NCBI GenBank assembly: GCA_016879935.1
Contig: JAACJQ010000137.1
Coordinates: 1-64,000, forward strand
DNA from: Archangiaceae bacterium
Lineage (GTDB): Bacteria > Myxococcota > Myxococcia > Myxococcales > Myxococcaceae
Direction: 5' to 3'
Length of the DNA: 64,000 nt
In this document: in pieces, positions 18,911 to 27,697 of the stretch
Layout: each line of letters opens with the position of its first letter
Numbering within the stretch: position 1 is the first letter of the stretch
The notes under the pieces: generated by a model
Database searches by the model: none
What the model was told of the DNA's origin: nothing
The model's input: the letters and a program-made list of their open reading frames with translations, nothing else
Program-made: the position numbers and the translations under genes

Positions 18911-20248
18911 ATGAGCCGCATCTACCGCCAGCTTCCCACCGCAGGAACCCGCATTGGCCTCGCCTTCTCGGGCGGTCTCGACACCCGCGCCGCCGTCGCA
19001 TGGATGACGAAGAAGGGCCTCGACGTCTACGCGTACACCGCCGACCTCGCGCAGCCCGACGAGAAGAACGCCTCCGACATTCCGCCCATCGCGACGAAGC
19101 ACGGCGCGAAGGCTGCGCGGCTCATCGACTGCCGCGCGCAGCTCGCGCACGAAGGCCTCACGGCGATTCAGTGCGGGGCGTTTCACCTGAGCGTCGGCGG
19201 CCGCAAGTACTTCAACACCACGCCGCTGGGCCGCGCGGTCACCGCGACCGCCATCGTGCGCGCGATGAAGCACGACGGCGTGCACGTCTTCGGAGACGGC
19301 TCCACGCACCGCGGCAACGACATTCAGCGGTTCTACCGGTACGGCATTCTCGTCGACCCCGATCTGCGCATCTACAAGCCGTGGCTCGACCAGCAGTTCG
19401 TCAACGAGCTCGGCGGCCGCACCGAGATGTCGAAGTTCCTCGAGTCGGTCGGCCTGCCGTACTCGATGAGCACCGAGAAGGCGTACTCCACCGACTCGAA
19501 CATGCTGGGCGCGACGCACGAGGCGAAGGCGCTCGAGCACCTCGACAGCTCGATGCACCTGGTGGCGCCCATCATGGGCGTCGCCCACTGGAAGCCCGAG
19601 ACCCGCGTCGACGCCGAGACCATCACGGTGACGTGGGAGGCCGGCGTGCCGGTCGCGCTCAACGGCAAGCGCCAGCCCGACCTGGTGCAGCTGTTCCTCG
19701 AGGCGAACGCCATCGGCGGCCGTCACGGCCTGGGCATGTCTGATCAGATCGAGAACCGCGTCATCGACGCGAAGAGCCGCGGCATCTACGAGGCGCCGGC
19801 GATGGCGCTGCTGCACCTGACGTACGAGCGCCTGCTGTCGGCGGTGCACAACGAGAACACGACCGACCTCTACATGACGCTCGGCCGCCGCCTCGGCCGC
19901 CTCTTGTACGAGGGCAAGTGGTTCGACCCTGAGTCGATGCTGCTCAAGGAGTCGCTGTCTCGCTGGGTGGGCACGGCCGTGACGGGAGAGGTGAAGGTCG
20001 AGCTGCGGCGCGGCGACGACTACACGATTCTCTCCACCAACGCGGCGCAGTCGGCCTACGCGCCCGAGAAGCTGTCGATGGAGAAGACCGTCGGCGCCTT
20101 CTCGCCCGAAGACCGCATCGGCGCGCTCGAGCTGCAGAACCTGTCGGTGGGCGACAACCGGTCGCTGCTGCTCCACTACGCGCAGGCGCTCGCGCTGCCC
20201 ACGGGCTCGACGAACGAGCTCAAGCAGCTGGTCGGCGGAGACGACTGA
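18911..20248 (+). CDS. argG: Argininosuccinate synthase
   Basis: This 445-residue cytoplasmic enzyme joins citrulline and aspartate with ATP to form argininosuccinate. The PP-loop motif AFSGGLDT is at residues 18-25. Other conserved segments are [17 protein letters not shown] and [18 protein letters not shown]. The sequence and length match the longer E. coli-type ArgG subgroup rather than the 400-residue form. ATG 18911 gives the family-typical N-terminus; further upstream in-frame codons do not. No ArgR box or attenuator was noticed in the 157-base upstream gap. A small membrane protein gene follows after three bases. Confidence 0.96.
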   Translation: MSRIYRQLPTAGTRIGLAFSGGLDTRAAVAWMTKKGLDVYAYTADLAQPDEKNASDIPPIATKHGAKAARLIDCRAQLAHEGLTAIQCGAFHLSVGGRKYFNTTPLGRAVTATAIVRAMKHDGVHVFGDGSTHRGNDIQRFYRYGILVDPDLRIYKPWLDQQFVNELGGRTEMSKFLESVGLPYSMSTEKAYSTDSNMLGATHEAKALEHLDSSMHLVAPIMGVAHWKPETRVDAETITVTWEAGVPVALNGKRQPDLVQLFLEANAIGGRHGLGMSDQIENRVIDAKSRGIYEAPAMALLHLTYERLLSAVHNENTTDLYMTLGRRLGRLLYEGKWFDPESMLLKESLSRWVGTAVTGEVKVELRRGDDYTILSTNAAQSAYAPEKLSMEKTVGAFSPEDRIGALELQNLSVGDNRSLLLHYAQALALPTGSTNELKQLVGGDD

Positions 20249-20251
20249 CCG

Positions 20252-20884
20252 GTGCGGCAGCCCGTCGACGCGGCCCACCTCGAGCGCGCACGGCGGGAGC
20301 TGGTCGCGGCGATGCGGGTGCAGATCGAACGGTTCCGCCTCGTCGGCCGTGTCACCGAGGCTGGCGCCATCACGCGTGTCGAGAGCCTGCGGCGGGTGTT
20401 GCTCGCAGGGACCGGCCTCGGCCTCGTCGCCTGCCTCGTGTTGCTGCTCGCGCAGCCCGTCACACCGCTGATGGTCGCACTGCTGGCCATCTACACGGGC
20501 ATCGGCGCGGTGGCGTTGGGGCTGTACCGGGTGCGGCGGCTCGTCTCGGTCTTGTTCGAGCGGCGCGTCGAGCCCTTCGCCGAGAAGACGCTCGGGCCGT
20601 TGAAGCCGACGGTGCCGGCAGACGTGGAGTACCGCTTCGAGGCGAAGACCTGCCACATCACCTGGTCGAGAGCAGGCGCCGTGCTCCGGACGAGAGCGGT
20701 CGACATCTCGAAGGCGCGGTTCGCACTGGAGGGCGGGTCGGTCATCGCCCTGTTCAACGGCAGCGGCTCGGTGCGGGCGCGGGTGGTGCTGTTCTGCTCC
20801 GAGGCGAACCTCGCCGAGCTGCGCGCCGCCATCGACGCACTGGCGATTCCGCGCGAGCTGCTCGCTGCACGCCCGACGCCCTGA
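20252..20884 (+). CDS. Membrane protein of unknown function
   Basis: A 210-residue protein from GTG 20252, three bases after argG. It has two adjacent membrane helices (about residues 50-90: VLLAGTGLGLVACLVLLLA and LMVALLAIYTGIGAVALG), a basic stretch after them (RVRRLV), and a C-terminal soluble beta-rich part of about 100 residues. The topology suggests a cytoplasmic C-terminal domain. No family was recognised and no link with arginine metabolism is evident. Confidence 0.7.
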   Translation: MRQPVDAAHLERARRELVAAMRVQIERFRLVGRVTEAGAITRVESLRRVLLAGTGLGLVACLVLLLAQPVTPLMVALLAIYTGIGAVALGLYRVRRLVSVLFERRVEPFAEKTLGPLKPTVPADVEYRFEAKTCHITWSRAGAVLRTRAVDISKARFALEGGSVIALFNGSGSVRARVVLFCSEANLAELRAAIDALAIPRELLAARPTP

Positions 20885-20924
20885 CGCGGTGAGCGGCTCA
20901 CGCGTCGTTCTGGGTCGAGTTCGG

Positions 20925-20955
20925 AACCACGTCGCCATTCTGGAACCGCGTGGTT
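20925..20955 (+). terminator. Candidate intrinsic terminator
   Basis: AACCACG and CGTGGTT form a perfect 7-bp stem with a 17-base loop, followed by TTCACTTTT. It lies 41 bases after the membrane-protein stop and just ahead of the desaturase gene, so it fits a terminator for the argG transcript. Confidence 0.45.
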
Positions 20956-20988
20956 TTCACTTTTCGCCTCGCGCGGTGTCCTCCCCGC

Positions 20989-21747
20989 ATGGAGCTGATC
21001 AGGAACCCCGTCGGCCTGCTGGTGCTCGCGGTCTTGTTCGTGCCGCTCGAGCGGTCGTGGCCGCTGCGCAGGGCGCCAGTGTTGCGTGCGGGCTGGAAGA
21101 CCGACGTCGCGCACTTCTTCGTCTCACACACGCTGCAGCAGCTCGCGTTGGTGCTCTGCATCGGGTTGATCGTCTCGGTCGTCGACCCGTTCGCCGCGAG
21201 TGTCGTGCAGCGCCAGCCCGCTGGACTCCAGGTGGTCGAGGCGCTGCTCCTGGTCGAGTTGGTCGGCTACGGCATGCATCGCGCCTTTCACACGGTGCCG
21301 TGGCTGTGGCGCATTCACGCGGTGCACCACTCCAGCGAACGGTTGGACTGGTTGGCATCGCTGCGCGTGCACCCGCTCGACCAGACGCTGACGCGCTCGG
21401 TGCAGTTTCTCGTGCTGACGCTGCTGGGCTTTCCCGTCACCATCTTCGGCGCAGCGACCGTGCTGCTTGGGCTGTGGGCCATCTTCCTGCACGCGAACGT
21501 GCGGTTTCGGTTCGGAGTCCTCGAGCGCTTCATCGCGACGCCCGCGTTTCATCACTGGCACCACGCTCGAGGCGCGCGCGGAAACTACGCCGGGCTGTTT
21601 CCGTGGGTCGACACGCTGTTCCGTACCAACGTGACGGCGGCGCAGTGGCCCGAAGACGCGGGCACCGACGACGCTCCGCCCGAGCGGTACTGGGCGCACC
21701 TGCTGTTGCGGAAGAGCACTGGACCTCGCGCGGTCGGTGATGCCTGA
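20989..21747 (+). CDS. Sterol desaturase / fatty acid hydroxylase family protein
   Basis: This 252-residue integral membrane di-iron enzyme has histidine boxes HRAFH, HAVHH and HHWHHARG lying between hydrophobic segments, as in the family (HxxxH, HxxHH, HxxHH types). These enzymes introduce hydroxyl or double bonds in lipids or sterols. The start at 20989 (MELIRNPVG) is taken because it begins just before the first membrane helix and is the best ATG. The next gene begins within or just after the stop. Substrate cannot be told from sequence. Confidence 0.88.
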   Translation: MELIRNPVGLLVLAVLFVPLERSWPLRRAPVLRAGWKTDVAHFFVSHTLQQLALVLCIGLIVSVVDPFAASVVQRQPAGLQVVEALLLVELVGYGMHRAFHTVPWLWRIHAVHHSSERLDWLASLRVHPLDQTLTRSVQFLVLTLLGFPVTIFGAATVLLGLWAIFLHANVRFRFGVLERFIATPAFHHWHHARGARGNYAGLFPWVDTLFRTNVTAAQWPEDAGTDDAPPERYWAHLLLRKSTGPRAVGDA

Positions 21748-21754
21748 TGCGCGC

Positions 21755-22066
21755 ATGGCTCAGCACCACGTCGCGACGAAGGCCCAGCTCGACACGTTTC
21801 TCTCGAAGCATGCTGCCTGGAAGGTCGACGGCGGCATGCTCGTTCGCACCTACGAAGCGCCTTCGTTTCTCGAGGGCATCGTCTTCGTCGACCACGTGGC
21901 GAAGCTGGCCGAGGCCGCCGACCACCACCCCGACATCGACATTCGCTGGCGCAAGGTGACGCTGCGCTTCGTCACCCACGACGCAGGCAACGCCATCACC
22001 ACGCTCGACACGCGGCTGGCTGGAGAGTGTGACGCGCTCTTCTCGGCGCACCTCAAGCTGGGCTGA
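21755..22066 (+). CDS. Pterin-4a-carbinolamine dehydratase
   Basis: A roughly 103-residue member of the PCD/DCoH/PhhB family. The signature region contains EAADHHPDIDIRWRKVTLRF, with the histidine pair and trailing aromatic and histidine (FVTHDAG). The enzyme dehydrates 4a-hydroxytetrahydropterin after phenylalanine hydroxylation; in many bacteria it also serves in other pterin or molybdopterin roles. Start choice among GTG 21737, ATG 21740 and ATG 21755 is uncertain; 21755 gives the usual length before the conserved WKVDG. It sits between the desaturase and an amidohydrolase gene. Confidence 0.9.
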   Translation: MAQHHVATKAQLDTFLSKHAAWKVDGGMLVRTYEAPSFLEGIVFVDHVAKLAEAADHHPDIDIRWRKVTLRFVTHDAGNAITTLDTRLAGECDALFSAHLKLG

Positions 22067-22070
22067 GCCG

Positions 22071-23141
22071 ATGCGCCTCTGGGTGCTCGGCCTGCTGGTC
22101 GTCGGCTGCACCTGCAAGGAGACCCGCCGCTCCGACGCCGGCACGCGCCTTCGCAAGGTCGACGTGCACGTGCACGCAGAGCCCGCCGCCGTGCCGCACC
22201 TGCTCGCGTTGATGAACACGCACGGCATCGACGTGGCGTGGAACCTGTCGGGCGGCTGGCCGGGCTCGGGGCTCGAAGACGCGCTCGCGGCGGCGAACGC
22301 CACGAACGGGCGCGTGCTCGTGTTCGCGAACCCACCGCTGGGCATGCTGCGGCAGGGCGCCGACGTGAACGCGATGGCGGAGCAGCTCCGAGTGGCGCAC
22401 GACCTCGGCGCGCGCGGCGTGAAGTTCTTCAAGTCACTCGGCCTCGGAGCGCGCTGGCCTGATGGCAGTCTCGTCGCCGTCGACGACCCGCGGCTCGACC
22501 CGTTGTTCGAGCAGGCCGGCGCGCTGGGAATGCCGGTCGCGATTCACACGGGAGACCCGAAGGCGTTCTGGTTGCCCGCGACGCAGGAGAACGAGCGCTT
22601 CGACGAGCTCTCGGTGCATCCCGGGTGGAGCTACGCGGGCCGCCCCGTGCCGACGTGGAGCGCGCTCTACGAGGCGTTTCTTCGCCGCGTCGCCCGTCAC
22701 CCGCACACCACCTTCGTCGGCGTGCACTTCGGTAACGACCCGGAGGACCCGGGCGCAGTCTCTGCCGCGCTCGACCAGTACCCGAACCTCTTCGTCGACA
22801 CCGCCGCGCGTGTTCCCGAGCTGGGCCGACGGCCTGAGGTGATGCGTGCGGTGTTGGCGAAGCACCCGACGCGCGTGCTCTTCGGCACCGATCTCGGCGT
22901 CGGCGTCGGCGTCGGCGAGTTCGACCTCATGCTGGGCTCGGCGGGAGCGACCCCTCCTGGTCCATCAGACGTCGCGCACTTCTTCTCGTCGACCTGGCGC
23001 TTCTTCGAGACGAACGATCGCGACTTCGAACACCCGACGCCGATTCAGGGGCGCTGGCGAATCTCGGGGCTGGGGTTGTCGCGTGAGGCGCTCGAGCGGC
23101 TCTACTCGGGCAACGCCGATCAGCTGATGCGTTCACGCTGA
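22071..23141 (+). CDS. Amidohydrolase-2 family lipoprotein
   Basis: This 356-residue exported protein has a lipobox (LLVVGCTC) and a TIM-barrel metal hydrolase resembling the amidohydrolase 2 (ACMSD/decarboxylase-like) group. DVHVHAEP gives two metal histidines (H-x-H), PVAIHTGDP a third, FVGVHFGN a further one, and LFGTDLG the metal aspartate. ATG 22071 lies four bases after the preceding stop. It should act in the periplasm or at the outer membrane. The substrate is unknown. Confidence 0.85.
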   Translation: MRLWVLGLLVVGCTCKETRRSDAGTRLRKVDVHVHAEPAAVPHLLALMNTHGIDVAWNLSGGWPGSGLEDALAAANATNGRVLVFANPPLGMLRQGADVNAMAEQLRVAHDLGARGVKFFKSLGLGARWPDGSLVAVDDPRLDPLFEQAGALGMPVAIHTGDPKAFWLPATQENERFDELSVHPGWSYAGRPVPTWSALYEAFLRRVARHPHTTFVGVHFGNDPEDPGAVSAALDQYPNLFVDTAARVPELGRRPEVMRAVLAKHPTRVLFGTDLGVGVGVGEFDLMLGSAGATPPGPSDVAHFFSSTWRFFETNDRDFEHPTPIQGRWRISGLGLSREALERLYSGNADQLMRSR

Positions 23142-23561
23142 TCGACCGCGCGCGCACAGCAAAAGACCGCTCCCGAGCATGAGGGACGAGCCGACGTTCA
23201 CGGCGAAGTTGGGGTTGCCGAGGCATGCGTCACTGGCGAAGCCGGCCGCCAGCAGCAGCACCCCGATGACCGACAGCGACGGGAGCGCCCAGCGGAGCCC
23301 CGCCACCACGCCCTTCCACGTCACCACCAGCGCCAGCGCACAGAAGGCCGCCGCGCAGGCGTTCGCGAACACCCCCAGTGCATCGACGAGCGCGAGCGCG
23401 TGCGGGTGGAGCGTCGAACGAACACCAGCCTCGACGTACAACTCGAGCGAGGGCGGGTGGCGGCCCAGCACGACGATGGCCACCACGATTCCCAGCGCGA
23501 GCACGAGGTTCAGCCCCATCCAGCAGGTGACGATGATGGCTCCAGTCTGTCGAAGGCGCAT
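23133..23561 (-). CDS. Four-helix membrane protein of unknown function
   Basis: A 142-residue protein with four hydrophobic helices: near residues 7-33, 57-80, 90-108 and 120-138. There are three cysteines. It has no recognised family. Its stop overlaps the last nine bases of the convergent amidohydrolase gene. It lies downstream of the operon that starts at 29865, after an 84-base gap. Confidence 0.65.
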   Translation of the reverse strand: MRLRQTGAIIVTCWMGLNLVLALGIVVAIVVLGRHPPSLELYVEAGVRSTLHPHALALVDALGVFANACAAAFCALALVVTWKGVVAGLRWALPSLSVIGVLLLAAGFASDACLGNPNFAVNVGSSLMLGSGLLLCARGRSA

Positions 23562-23645
23562 GCGCGGGGCCGTAGCAATTCCCGCACCGCTCGCGCCCGT
23601 GGGAGCGAGTGCGCTCCAGCGCGTCGCCGAGTGACACTTTGGCAG

Positions 23646-24218
23646 TCAGCGCTGGGCGCCGAAGTGCACGGAGTCGAGGCAGGCCGTGTCTTTCGGCCCA
23701 TCGACGAACTCGCCGCGAATGCGAAACGAGGTCAGGTCGCGCAGCACCGAGCGCACGTCTTCGTCGGTCGCCGGCAAGCCGCTCTCGTCGACGATCCACC
23801 CTGACGAGCCATCGAGCGACACGCGGCGCGCCGTCCACTCCATCGCGGGCGCCGTCGGGTAGCTCTTCGACAACGAGAGCCCGTTGCCCGAGATGACGAC
23901 GTCACGCCCGTGCTGCAGGTTGAACTGCTGGTTGATTCGAACGTTGAAGGTGATGAGCAGCCCTTCGGCTTCGAGCCGCGGGCCCAGGTAGCTCGGTGGC
24001 GCGACGAACGAGAAGAACCCCACCGGGTCGGCGTCGGTCGCGCAGATGTTGCCATTGGGCGTGCCGCCGGTGGCGCGGTAGGCCGGGCGCGTCTCGTCGC
24101 CGTTGCCCGAGATGAGCCAGCCCTCGTCGTCACCTTCGAAGAGCGAGGTGGGGCTTGATGGTGCGCACGAGCAACCCAGCGCGATGATGATCAGCAGCAG
24201 GAAGCCGAGGCGCCGCAC
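23646..24218 (-). CDS. Laminin B-type domain lipoprotein
   Basis: A 190-residue lipoprotein with lipobox ALGC/SC near residue 17. The rest fits a laminin IV/B beta-sandwich: FEGDDEGWLI at the start, a glycine-rich GGTPNGNICATDAD segment, FVAPPSYLGP, and LITFNVRI. Such domains in bacteria occur in surface carbohydrate-binding or matrix proteins. It is the last clear gene of the leftward operon, 18 bases after the ligase-like gene. A role in surface matrix attachment is inferred. Confidence 0.75.
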   Translation of the reverse strand: MRRLGFLLLIIIALGCSCAPSSPTSLFEGDDEGWLISGNGDETRPAYRATGGTPNGNICATDADPVGFFSFVAPPSYLGPRLEAEGLLITFNVRINQQFNLQHGRDVVISGNGLSLSKSYPTAPAMEWTARRVSLDGSSGWIVDESGLPATDEDVRSVLRDLTSFRIRGEFVDGPKDTACLDSVHFGAQR

Positions 24219-24236
24219 GCCTTGCTCATAGCAGAC

Positions 24237-26039
24237 TCACCGCAGCCTCGCGGGAGCCCCACACGCATCAGCCGGGAGCTGCGCCACGGCAGGTCCCTTC
24301 GCAACGAGTGACGCAGCGTCTTCGAGCCCGGCCTCGAGCAGCACCGCGGTCAGCAGCTGTCGCGACGCGCCGAGTCCTTCGGGCCAGTCGCGCCAATCCA
24401 TCTCGAGCGAGGCCTCGAGCATCGCGCGGGCTTCGAGTCGCCGGTGCTGCAGCACCCGCACGCGCCCGAGCGTGAACCAGGCGGGACCATCGGAGGGGTA
24501 CGTTCGAACGAGCCACTCCAACGTCGCCCCCGCCAGCTCGAGCTCGTCGAGTCGAAGGCTGGCCTCTGCGCTCTCGAGCGCGAGGCGCGCATCCAGCGGG
24601 GCCAGCCGCCGCGCCCGCTCGAAGGCCTCACGCGAAGTCGTCACGTCGTGCTGCTTGCTCGCGACGCGGCCCACGTTCGCCAGCGAGACCGCCAGCATCG
24701 GCGCCCGCGACACTGCCGCTTCGTACGAGGTGCGAGCCGCGTCGAGGTGCCCCTGCTCCTCGAGCACCGCGCCGCGCAGGGCTGGCCACGTGGGGCTCCA
24801 CGGCTCGAGCCGCGCTGCCGTCTCGAGCCCGTCGTCGGAGCGGCCCACCATCGAAGCCGTCAGCATCACCAGTGCGACCGCCAGCACCGGGGCGGCGACG
24901 AAACGGCTCCAGGTCGGCAGAAGCCTGGCGTCGTCGCCGTCGAGCGAGCGCACCACCACCATCAGCAGCAGCGCCGAGCCCAGCACGCCCAGAAACGTCA
25001 CCTGGGCCGCCGCCGCGAGGGCCAACGCGACCGCCACCTCGGCCGGTGCCGTGCGATGCGCTCCACCGCGATGCCACGCTCGCAGCACGAGCACCATGGC
25101 GACGCCCATGACGACCGCGCCGAGCAGGCCCTGCGTCGCCAGCACCTGCGCGGGAAACGAGTGCGCGTGCGCGGCCGTCACGCCCCACTCGTACTGCCAC
25201 GCTTCGGGTTGCCGCAGCTGCTGGTCGACGAGCAGGAAGGTGTCGAACCCCCAGCCGAGCAGCGGGTGCTCCCGAAACGCGGCGAGCGACGTCTTCCACA
25301 ACGCCAGCCGGGTCGGCGCGACGAGCACGTTCGTCACTCGCTCCACCACCGCGTCGAAGCCGACGAGCGCCATGACGAGCGCGGTGACGAGGCCGAGGAG
25401 CGCGACGCCGCCGAGCACCTGCCGGGCCGTCACCGTGCGTCGAGCGCCGATCAGCAGCACATACGAGCCACCGCCCACCAGCAGGGCAAGCCAGCCCGCG
25501 CGAGAGAGCGTGGCCACGCAGACGATGGCGGTGAGCGCCGCGATGACGAAGAAGCCGCGCGCCCTCCGCCGCCCCAGGTCGAGCGCGAACACCGTCATCG
25601 CCGCCAGCCACACGCCCAGCTGCGTCGGGTGCCCCAGCGTGGCGAAGGGTCGCATGCCGCCACACCAGCGCGCGACGTCAGCCCACTCGAAGACGTCGTG
25701 CCCAGTCGCCTGCAGCAGCGCCCACGCCGAGACGGGCACCGCGGCCCAGACGAGCGCCCGCGGCTCGACGCCCGACGACACCGACGCGAACAGCAGCACC
25801 CCGCAGAGCGTCACGAAGCCGGGAACACCGAGCGCAGGCGAGCTCGACGTGAGCCACGACACCAGCGCCGCGCCGAACACCAACCCCAGCACCGCCCGCG
25901 CCGTGCCCGAGAGCCTCGCCTGCGTGGTGAGCAACACTCCGAGCAGCAACACCACGAGGTGCGGCAGCTCGAAGGCGTCTCTGGCGAAGGGAAAGAACGA
26001 GACGCTCGCGGCGGCGAACGCGAGGCCCGCGCGGTTCAC
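24237..26039 (-). CDS. O-antigen ligase/polymerase-family membrane protein with C-terminal TPR
   Basis: A 600-residue protein. Residues 1-440 hold about a dozen membrane helices and a large periplasmic loop with HPLLGWGFDTF, the WaaL/Wzy/PglL-family signature, plus THP and SRAGW segments. The remaining about 160 residues are TPR-like (SLANVGRV, AWFTLGRVRVLQHRRLEARA). Family members transfer or polymerise lipid-linked glycans on lipid A, proteins or polysaccharides. The GTG start at 26039 overlaps the preceding stop (GTGA). The TPR tail may bind a partner. The glycan acceptor is unknown. Confidence 0.85.
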   Translation of the reverse strand: MNRAGLAFAAASVSFFPFARDAFELPHLVVLLLGVLLTTQARLSGTARAVLGLVFGAALVSWLTSSSPALGVPGFVTLCGVLLFASVSSGVEPRALVWAAVPVSAWALLQATGHDVFEWADVARWCGGMRPFATLGHPTQLGVWLAAMTVFALDLGRRRARGFFVIAALTAIVCVATLSRAGWLALLVGGGSYVLLIGARRTVTARQVLGGVALLGLVTALVMALVGFDAVVERVTNVLVAPTRLALWKTSLAAFREHPLLGWGFDTFLLVDQQLRQPEAWQYEWGVTAAHAHSFPAQVLATQGLLGAVVMGVAMVLVLRAWHRGGAHRTAPAEVAVALALAAAAQVTFLGVLGSALLLMVVVRSLDGDDARLLPTWSRFVAAPVLAVALVMLTASMVGRSDDGLETAARLEPWSPTWPALRGAVLEEQGHLDAARTSYEAAVSRAPMLAVSLANVGRVASKQHDVTTSREAFERARRLAPLDARLALESAEASLRLDELELAGATLEWLVRTYPSDGPAWFTLGRVRVLQHRRLEARAMLEASLEMDWRDWPEGLGASRQLLTAVLLEAGLEDAASLVAKGPAVAQLPADACGAPARLR

Positions 26040-27091
26040 TGCACGACGATGGTGGCGAGCGCGTACTGCGAGCCGGCCGTGGCCTGCACCAGGAACACGC
26101 CGGGCGTGTTGGGCGCCGTGTACGTGCCCGTCGAGTTGACCGAGCCTCCGTTCGGCGAGACCCGCCACGTCACCGCCGCTCCAGAAGACACCATCGCCGT
26201 CAGCTGCACGACACCGCCGCGCGTGACGGTGCTGACCGCCGGCGAGATGGCGATGGCGTTCGTGTTCGTCGCCGTCACCGTGACGTCGGCGCTGCTCCAC
26301 AGGTTCGTCGAGGGCTCACGCGCATAGACGCGCTCGTCGGTCGTCGCGGCCGTCAACGTGCCGGTGCCGTCGATGGTGCCGCTGGGCCACACGAACCACT
26401 GCAGCCCACTCACGCCGACGACCATCGAGCTCGGGCTCGGCGAGTTGGGAATGGTGGTGGTGCGCACGCCCGAGAACGTCTGCTTGGAGCCGGGCGGCAA
26501 CAGCAGCGCGTTGCTCGACGGAGACTCCGGAGCCACGGAGAAGCGCTCGAGCGTCGGGCTGACGTTGAGGTCGATGAAGCGGCTGAGCGAGGTGTTCTGC
26601 ACCGAGGTCGCGAGGATGCGCACCGTCGAGTTGCCGGAGGCCGCGTAGAAGATGGCCGTCGAGGGGCTCGTTCGAGAGAGGCTGCCGCCGCCCTGTGCGA
26701 GCGAGAAGGCGACGCCGTTGTCGACTCCGCCCACCACACGGCCCGAGAGCGTGAGCGCGCCACCACTCACCACCGTCGCCGACGACGGCATCACCTCGAC
26801 TTGAGGGCCTGACGAGCCGCCCCCGGTGCCGCTGAAGCCGCCGCCTGCGCCGGTGCCTGCCCCCGAGTTCGAGCCGATGCACTGGCCCTGCGAACACGTC
26901 TGCGTCACCGAGCACACCGAGCACGTCGCGCCGCCGATGCCGCACGCCGCCGAGAAGCTGCCGGTCTGACAGCGGCCGCTCGAGTCGCAACAGCCGACGG
27001 CGCACGTCGCAGACGAGCACGGCCTGTTGCCACCACAGCCAGAAGCGATGACGAAGAAGAGCGAGAGCAGGGCCGCGAGAGTCACGCGCAT
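26036..27091 (-). CDS. Ten-cysteine-module lipoprotein with Ig-like domains
   Basis: A 351-residue lipoprotein (lipobox IASGC). It continues with a ten-cysteine module (C-x4-C-x3-CC-x5-C-x8-C-x6-C-x2-C-x5-C-x4-C) including GCCDSSGRC, then a Gly/Ser linker. Beta-sandwich repeats resembling bacterial Ig-like (Big) domains follow: VEVMPSSATVVSGGALTLSG and, later, ISPAVSTVTRGGVVQLTA. The same cysteine module recurs in the protein at 35857. Its stop overlaps the O-antigen-ligase-type start, so it is probably made together with that enzyme. Confidence 0.82.
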   Translation of the reverse strand: MRVTLAALLSLFFVIASGCGGNRPCSSATCAVGCCDSSGRCQTGSFSAACGIGGATCSVCSVTQTCSQGQCIGSNSGAGTGAGGGFSGTGGGSSGPQVEVMPSSATVVSGGALTLSGRVVGGVDNGVAFSLAQGGGSLSRTSPSTAIFYAASGNSTVRILATSVQNTSLSRFIDLNVSPTLERFSVAPESPSSNALLLPPGSKQTFSGVRTTTIPNSPSPSSMVVGVSGLQWFVWPSGTIDGTGTLTAATTDERVYAREPSTNLWSSADVTVTATNTNAIAISPAVSTVTRGGVVQLTAMVSSGAAVTWRVSPNGGSVNSTGTYTAPNTPGVFLVQATAGSQYALATIVVQ

Positions 27092-27123
27092 GGCGCGACT
27101 TCTGACACACGGCCCAGCCGCCG

Positions 27124-27696
27124 TCACCGCACCTGCGCGCGTTCGAGGTGCAGCGTCAGCGAGAGCGTCGAAGGCTTCTTCTGCGGCGGAAACACGAGCT
27201 CCCGAAGCCGGCCCGAGAGGCAGTCCATTCCCCGAAGCGCGCCAGCGTCTCCCGGGTCGAGGCGGAGGGCGCTGACGGCACCGGCCGAAGAGACCTCGAG
27301 CGTCGCGCGCACGTCGCCAGTGGAGAAGACGCAGGGCTCTTCACCGAAGTGCGTGCCCAGGCGGTCGCGCACCAACCGTTCGACGACCTCTCGTGACTGA
27401 GGGCCCGACACCTCGACGTCGTCGAGCCGCGCGTGTGGAGCGACGAAGGTTCCGCCGCCGATGGAGCCCACGCCTTTGAAGCCGGGTGGAGTCACCGGGG
27501 CGCCGAACGCTTTCGAGCCAGCCAGCGCGTCACGGTCGGGCGGACTGCCGAGCAGGTCGCTCAGGCTGTGCTGGCCCGCGTCGCCGCCACCGTCGGGCCG
27601 GCCGGGAGGCGCTGCGCGAACGGAGAAGGCGAGCGTGGCGGCGATGACGAAGCCAGCGAAGGAGACCACCGTGAGCAGCCGGAGCAGGCGCGCCAC
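27124..27696 (-). CDS. Membrane-anchored AgmX/TonB C-terminal-like protein
   Basis: A 190-residue protein from GTG 27696, one base after the upstream stop. It has one N-terminal membrane helix (LLTVVSFAGFVIAATLAF), a Pro/Gly/Asp linker, and a C-terminal domain whose pattern (RATLEVSSAGAVSALRLD, MDCLSGRLRELVFPP) resembles the AgmX/PglI or TonB C-terminal domain of myxobacteria, though the usual Cys-Tyr is missing. It may transmit force or contact envelope partners. The family assignment is tentative. Confidence 0.65.
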   Translation of the reverse strand: MARLLRLLTVVSFAGFVIAATLAFSVRAAPPGRPDGGGDAGQHSLSDLLGSPPDRDALAGSKAFGAPVTPPGFKGVGSIGGGTFVAPHARLDDVEVSGPQSREVVERLVRDRLGTHFGEEPCVFSTGDVRATLEVSSAGAVSALRLDPGDAGALRGMDCLSGRLRELVFPPQKKPSTLSLTLHLERAQVR

Positions 27697-27697
27697 G

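Noticed and set aside
23574-23589. A sigma-54-like GG-N10-GC site (CGGTGCGGGAATTGCT on the minus strand)
   Set aside because: Transcription would start almost at the ATG of the gene at 23561, and the -24 element is poor.
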